From Galeopsis tetrahit (lineage: Eukaryota > Streptophyta > Magnoliopsida > Lamiales > Lamiaceae): a DNA stretch of 64,000 bases. The DNA is taken from assembly GCA_963675135.1 (NCBI GenBank), contig OY776120.1:10630001-10694000 (forward strand), given 5' to 3'. The position numbers and the translations under genes are program-made. The notes under the pieces were generated by a model. The model ran no database searches. It was not told the origin of the DNA and was given only the letters and a program-made list of their open reading frames with translations. Positions 58,579-64,000 of the stretch are shown here, in pieces. Numbering within the stretch: the first letter of the stretch is position 1; the number at the start of each line of letters is the position of its first letter.

Positions 58579-59815
58579 TAGAATTCTTTATTTTAGAAAA
58601 ACAGAGAGGTTTATTTATAATTATATGAAACAAGAAATAAAATTTTGGGGTCTGTTCATGTTTTCTATTACGAGTAACATTTCATATATTGCATTTCTTA
58701 TGGAGTACTACAAGTCTACAACAAATTACAAATTAATTTTAAGTGGATCAACAATTAGTAGAATTTCATTCATGAAGTTTGACTTTACTCATTTTTTCAT
58801 GAGGCAGAGCTGTAATGGGCATACTCTATGCTAATGTTGTGTTGTTAAGCGAATTGAACTGGTTGTGAGCTCGGTTCGATTCGTTAAGGTTCAAACTCAG
58901 TTCACTCGTATAGATAAATGAATTCATATGCTTAACTTTTTTTACTCATAAACCTATAATATATAATATTCCTTTGGTAAAGGTACAGTTATTTGCACCT
59001 CCATAATTGTCAGATAAACCAGTAAAAAATCACTATTTTTTTTAATAAATACGCTTCCAATATAAAAATATTATATTACCCTTAACATTCAAACCTTAAT
59101 TTCTACTTTAATAAATACACCAGCCCCGCCCAAGAGAATGTCGTCGCCGCGCTACCACCTCCTCTCAATCAGTGTTGAAATATTTAAAAAATTCATAAAA
59201 ATCTCAAGAAAAAAATGACATATTTTGATAAATCAGTGTAAAAATCTACACTCTTTTTCAACAAACTAGTGTCGAAAATTATACTCTTTCTCAACACAAA
59301 GTAATAAAACATTACAAGATTTTTTGACAAAAATTAATCAAAATGCTCATTCATTTTTTGACACTGGTTCATCGAACAAAAAAAATACAAAAACTTATTT
59401 GTGAACAAAATAACTTACAATAGCGTGAAATTGGGTTTGGAGGGAGTGTGCAAAAGGAACGGTCGGAGCGAGTTGGGTAGGGTGGGACTGTTTCTGTATA
59501 GAAAATAAAAAACAACACAAAAGAAATAAAGAGAGAGAGACGAAGGGCGTGGGCGGCGGGGTGAGGCGCCAAATATTGCAGCAGAAAGTGAGAGGGAGAA
59601 AATAAGAAAGAGATAAATTAGCTTCTTTTTTTTATTTGGGTGTATCTACTCAGAGAATTTTACAGAGGAAGTGATAGTTTGAACAATTTAAATGAAGTGT
59701 ATTTAGTAATCTCAATATTTTGAGAGGAGTATATCAAACATTCACGGATGTCCAAATAATCGTACACTTGGGTAAAATGTGCTAAATAAACTATTAAAGA
59801 CCCATAATCCAGTTA
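58579..59815. other. 3' flank of PLC-X copy 2, then transposon-like region
   Basis: Around 58980-59750 the sequence carries features of the tcgac/cagtgt repeat family (tgataaatcagtgtaaaaatc, tgtcgaaaa, a GC-rich patch at 59430-59580 and gtgtatctactcagaga at the right). Terminal repeats were not identified. No gene is evident. Confidence 0.4.
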
Positions 59816-60557
59816 CAGTAAAATTTCTATAAATTAATAATCTGAATTTTATTAATTTAGAGAGATATTAATATATTGATAAATTAATATTTTATTATTG
59901 AAAAGAGAGACTTTTTAAGTTCAACAAATTTAGTACATCTTTATTAAAAACAAATGAATTCATATATGTTTTATTGATTATATTCATGCATCAACCAATT
60001 CTTTGTAACTGATTAAATATATTCATGTATAATAATATTGATTCATTGTATACAATTAACTATTATGTTCATGGACGCATGTATCAATTAATTGGAATTA
60101 CTTAAATATACACTAAAATATATGTTTACATTAATTTGTTGCACTTAAATAACTATTAAAGTCAATTAAATATATTCATGCATGATGAATGAAACATATA
60201 CTATATAAATCTCAATATGGAAATAAAATAATTCATAACACCGAACCATATCTTCTTATCTAAAAGGCATCGTAAAATCATCCATGAATGATCAAATGCG
60301 TAAAGCATTATGTGAGTATAAGAAAGACAATCCCACATGAACTCAAAAAGATTTACAAGAATGGGTTGATAAAAAGGATTTATAATATTTATAATTATTA
60401 ATTTAGAGTTTTAATGAGACTTAATATTTATAAAGGGATTTTTTGAAAATTTATTATCTTATTATCTTATCGAATTTGATGATTTTTTATAAAGGCCCAA
60501 GTCGGGACAAGAAAATTTTATTATTTTATAGAGTGTTAACTTATGGAGGTTTTACTG
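59816..60557. mobile_element. Emigrant/Lemi1-like (pogo-type) DNA transposon, 742 bp, with transposase relic
   Basis: Ends CAGTAAAATTTCTATAAATTAATA-type (left) and ...TTATGGAGGTTTTACTG (right) form imperfect inverted repeats, flanked by TA (59814-59815 and 60558-60559). This matches the Emigrant/Lemi1 terminal motif. At 60284-60385 a frame with one internal TGA reads MNDQMRKALCEYKKDNPT then TQKDLQEWVDKKDL, the helix-turn-helix DNA-binding region of pogo/CENP-B-like transposases. The catalytic domain is deleted. This is a direct-deletion derivative of an autonomous parent. Confidence 0.85.
60284..60385 (+). pseudogene. Pogo-like transposase DNA-binding relic
   Basis: 34 codons with one TGA at 60338-60340 (replacing a Trp or similar). 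Residues ALCEYKKDNP and TQKDLQEWV match the CENP-B/Tigger N-terminal helix-turn-helix pattern. The rest of the transposase is absent. Confidence 0.72.
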
Positions 60558-61949
60558 TATATTCTATTGGGTGGATGTACTAAATAAGATGCCCCCATAA
60601 GGGCCATAAACCAATGAGGTGTATATTCTATTGGGCTAACATAACAATCTAATGGCCCCGGTTAAATACTTTGCCTTTTTTATGTGTTCACCCCCCTTTC
60701 AAATACCTTTAAAATCATTCTTCTACTTTTTCACATTACCCATTTCACACACCATCTCCCCCATTCATTCAAACAATTTTTACTACGAGAATTTTGTTGT
60801 AGTATTAAATTGCAATAGGCCATAATTTTGAGACTAGAAAATTAGGATTGCACGTATTAACAACAAAAATTACGAAAATTGGGTTGAATATGAACTCAAT
60901 ATTGGTGTGCTGAATTTTTTTAAAATATCTCAAAAATAAATTCTGAGTACTGATAAAAAAAACTCTGCAAAAATTACTGATATTTTTTGGAATTCTATTA
61001 AAAAAAAATCGAATTTCTTTTTTAAATTTCTGCCAAAATTTAAGAGAATTTTCGGCAAAATAGCGTTGAAAATTAGATGTTCACACGAAAAAAATTGGGA
61101 ACCAACTAAAGTGGACATATATTTGTTTTAACTATCATTGTAAGTCAAAACGATTCATTTTTTTTTAATTTTCTTCTGTTCTCGAACATTTTTTTTTAAA
61201 CAGGTCGCTAATATGGGAAGAGGGAGATATCAAAATTTTCTGATTTTGAGGGATGAGAAGCAGAGGAGGTAAACTCAGCAACTGGGGGTAGAAGGGTATT
61301 TTCACCCCTATTAAAAACTAATGGTGGTGAACCCAACAAAACAATGACATTTAACCGTGGGCTATTTAAGAATTGGGCCTGAGGTAATAAATAAACGAGG
61401 CCCATAAACTCAGTAGGTGTAATTCTAATGGTACTGTACTTGGACCTTTAGTACTGTTAGATACACCACCCTTATTTATTTAACATTTTAATATGGCCGT
61501 AAAATATCCATAATATCCTTTCAATTAAATAGACTAAGTAGATACACCCCATAAGTAGATATACCTTCACAATAGTTTTAGAAAAAAAAATCCAAAAAAC
61601 CAACCGCCACCACTTCCGATCGAGCACCACCCATTTAATTTTAATATGAGATAAACGAAGAAGATGTTAGTTCTTTTATTAAAGATAGTATACCAAATTA
61701 TCAAGCGGAAATTGTATTAAGTTTATGAAAACAAAATTTGAGCATACACTTGATTTAATAGAAAGATCGAACAACATTCTTCCACAAACATATCACGGAA
61801 TGGAAATTTATTTATGTTTCAACTACTTAAAGATTGCTTAAATTTTTGTTTAAAAAATGTTCGATTTGAGAAACCAGACTCAAAAAAAAGGGCAATATTT
61901 TGAACACGTAATATGCAGATTTTAAATGCATCATCAAAATCCACTACAC

Positions 61950-62104
61950 TTGTTTGGATTATGAATGAATTTCATACGCTTTTTAGTTAAAATTGAAAAG
62001 ATTTTAAATTTTCACTAAAACCCTGTCATTTAAAATTCATCTATTTTTAAATTCTTTCATTTGAAATATCTTCTCAAATCAAATATTCTCATCCAAACAC
62101 AACC
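61950..62104. mobile_element. Truncated Tourist-like MITE family B
   Basis: Shares tttagttaaaattgaa, ttcactaaaacc and the end catccaaacacaacc with the intact copy at 21860-22098 (opposite arm). The left end is incomplete. Confidence 0.65.
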
Positions 62105-62313
62105 TAAAAGAAAAGAAAAAAAAAAGTGATTTTAAAGCATGATTCCCATGATGATTGTTGAAAGTTTGTCAATGTACATCATATAATTAGGTCAACAGTT
62201 GTAATTTGGAAAAAAGATGCATTCAGAATTCTAAATTATTACTCATGTGCATGAAAATTCTCAATAATTTTAAGTTCAAGTAAATTCCTTAATGAGCATA
62301 AAGAAACCCTTCC

Positions 62314-62315
<2 letters not shown>

Positions 62316-62355
<40 letters not shown>
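62316..62355. repeat. (TAA)n microsatellite
   Basis: About 13 uninterrupted TAA units. Likely polymorphic. Confidence 0.95.
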
Positions 62356-63259
62356 TTTGTATAAATATCATTGTTTAAATACCTACAAATAGACCTACGT
62401 ACAAATTTTACATCGATTTTGTTTTGCTATTTTAATCCTTATGCATACTCGTTTTTTTCAAGACCGGTGGTGCTAGTACTTAAAGTTTGATTTGAAATAA
62501 AAGAAAGATACATTAAACAAGAACTAAATTTTTTAAATAATATGGAGTATTATATTTATATGAGTCATATTGTATGTATAGAAAATACATTTGATTCATA
62601 TATAATAATCCGCAAATTATTTTAGACAAATCACGATCGAAGTATAGTATGAGAATTTAGGGGAAGTTGATATTATCATTTAAATTCTGATACGTCTATT
62701 CCATCAACAACTACGCACGATTTTTGTGTTCAATTAATTCAATTTTGGGGTAAGTAATGAGCCCTACAAGACAAGCTAGTTGACTTCCAATTATACAAGG
62801 CAATGCATGAATATGAAATTTCAATGGAATTATACATTATTATTGTCATATAAAGTATAAATATAATAATATTTCAAATTGGGTCACAAATTAATTTAGT
62901 ACTATTTAATTTATTTCAATGTGGACGTCCCGCTGTTATGTAATGAATGGTGGGCTACAAAGTACAGATTACGATTTCAAAAAGTAGTAATAGTTAAAAT
63001 ACATACAATTGGGCTACATGTGATGTGAAGTTATATTTTATAAAATCAATTAAATAAATAAAATAAAAATAAATGAGAATGAGAAGATCTTGCTTTATCT
63101 ATATGCCACAGTTAATCCTGGTCCCCCAGACAACTAACAAATCATGCACTTACCAAATCTGATTAGTGGGCCATACTTTTCTAGGCCCAATTCATGCCAA
63201 CCTTCCATCTTTAATTTTTTTTTTAGCTAAGCCCAATAATGATTTTTTTTTTTTAAACC

Positions 63260-63470
63260 AGAAACCATGAAAAAATTTGATTTGACGAGACATTTCAAAT
63301 GACATGGTTTTAGTAAGGATTTGAAATCCTCTCAACTTTAACTAAAAAAAAAGCTAAAACTCAAGTATTTAAAATCCATTCATTTATTTTTTAATCCAAA
63401 CAAGTGAAAGTGAATTTTAATTGTGAATTTAAAATTTATAGCCTAAATCCCTCCATTAAATGAAGCCTCA
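63260..63470. mobile_element. Degenerate Tourist-like MITE family B
   Basis: Homologous to 21860-22098: aaatttgatttga, acatttcaaatgacatggttttagtaag, aatccattcatttattttttaatccaaacaag, aaatccctcca. Both ends are eroded. Confidence 0.7.
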
Positions 63471-64000
63471 TATTATTATCCACAAAAGTATACAACACGA
63501 AGAAGGTCATCCACAACAGAAAGAGACTCGATTCAACACGAAAATTTGAAAACAACCTAGCGCAAGGCAATTGTTATATCAATGCCGTTAATTGATTATT
63601 TTGATCAGGTTTCACATGCTAAATTTATGATCCAGAATTAATTTTGGGTGGGGAAGAGTTATATTCATGTCGTAGAAAAATAGAGGGGTTCATGATTTTG
63701 GAGATAGAGTTATGGAGTATCATTTACGATTAATGAGCGAATCACATGAACCACATAATTTTTTTTCTAAGTATCACTATTTTATATATGAAGCATTAAT
63801 GTTTAGTAAACGAAGTATCATAGTTTAAATTTTTTAAATATTAAAAATAGTGACACTTTGTATATAATACAGTGATACTTAAAAAATAAATAAGGATTTG
63901 AATTCACTAAAATTGTTACTATGATTAATAAACCCGTACATATTGTCATGTTATGGCTAACTACCATACTAAATATAAATCTAACATATCTTAACAACTT

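Larger units (their letters stand above)
60558..64000. other. AT-rich intergenic region with MITE relics, no gene
   Basis: No supported gene. It contains degenerate Tourist family B relics near 61950-62104 (ends atccaaacacaacc before TAA) and 63260-63470, and a long TAA microsatellite at 62316-62355. The remainder is AT-rich sequence with many short frames and no family resemblance. Confidence 0.55.

Noticed and set aside
1..64000. CRISPR arrays, rRNA, tRNA, operons or bacterial regulatory sites
   Set aside because: None seen; primer-binding sites resembling tRNA ends belong to LTR elements, and gene structure is eukaryotic.

Overview
The window is nuclear DNA of a flowering plant, most likely a eudicot; an asterid is my guess, not a demonstration. 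It is AT-rich, has GT-AG introns, and holds several Ty1/copia retrotransposons primed by initiator-tRNA-Met-like sites, many MITEs (Stowaway, Tourist, Emigrant-like, Mutator-like) and plant-specific families (COBRA, CrRLK1L, B12D, PMEI). I saw no prokaryotic or viral genome features, CRISPR, tRNA or rRNA.

Layout. 1-4174: degraded copia element inserted in a duplicated receptor-kinase pseudogene, whose remnant continues to 4511. 4898-7365: a CrRLK1L malectin-like receptor kinase with one frameshift. 8040-10009 (-): six-exon SLC25A44-like mitochondrial carrier. 10846-12198: small secreted PMEI-like protein with a Ser-Pro repeat. 13-24 kb: gene-poor island of nested DNA transposons, including two clear Mutator-like elements with 9-bp target duplications, Tourist and Stowaway MITEs and a LINE fragment (-). 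24609-27177 (+) and 27781-29515 (-): two COBRA-family genes tail to tail with matching six-exon structures, one COBRA-like and one COBL4-like. 31796-36491: young copia element with a 5-bp target duplication. 37638-38482: B12D/MLRQ-type gene. 39409-47057: PI-PLC X-domain gene whose last intron contains a complete young copia element. 47298-49088 (-): short non-autonomous LTR element. 50290-54885: Mutator-like element split by a composite copia insertion made of two 3' halves head to head. 55762-58578: second PLC-X gene, a tandem duplicate with an altered C-terminus. 59816-60557: Emigrant/Lemi1-type pogo element with a transposase relic. The remainder to 64000 is AT-rich with MITE relics.

Functional reading. 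The host genes do not form a pathway. Both COBRA-family proteins are predicted GPI-anchored cell-wall proteins guiding cellulose deposition; the receptor kinase family senses wall state; the PMEI-like protein would act in the apoplast; the PLC-X proteins look secreted. The order carrier/COBL4 recalls the adjacent Arabidopsis pair AT5G15640/AT5G15630 and suggests conserved synteny stretched by transposons.

I did not find a new multi-gene biological system. The most unusual structures are the head-to-head copia composite with an internal inverted reverse-transcriptase segment, the full copia element inside a PLC intron, and a possible Pack-MULE at 14043-15131. Exon coordinates come from reading frames and splice signals by eye; no transcript evidence was available.
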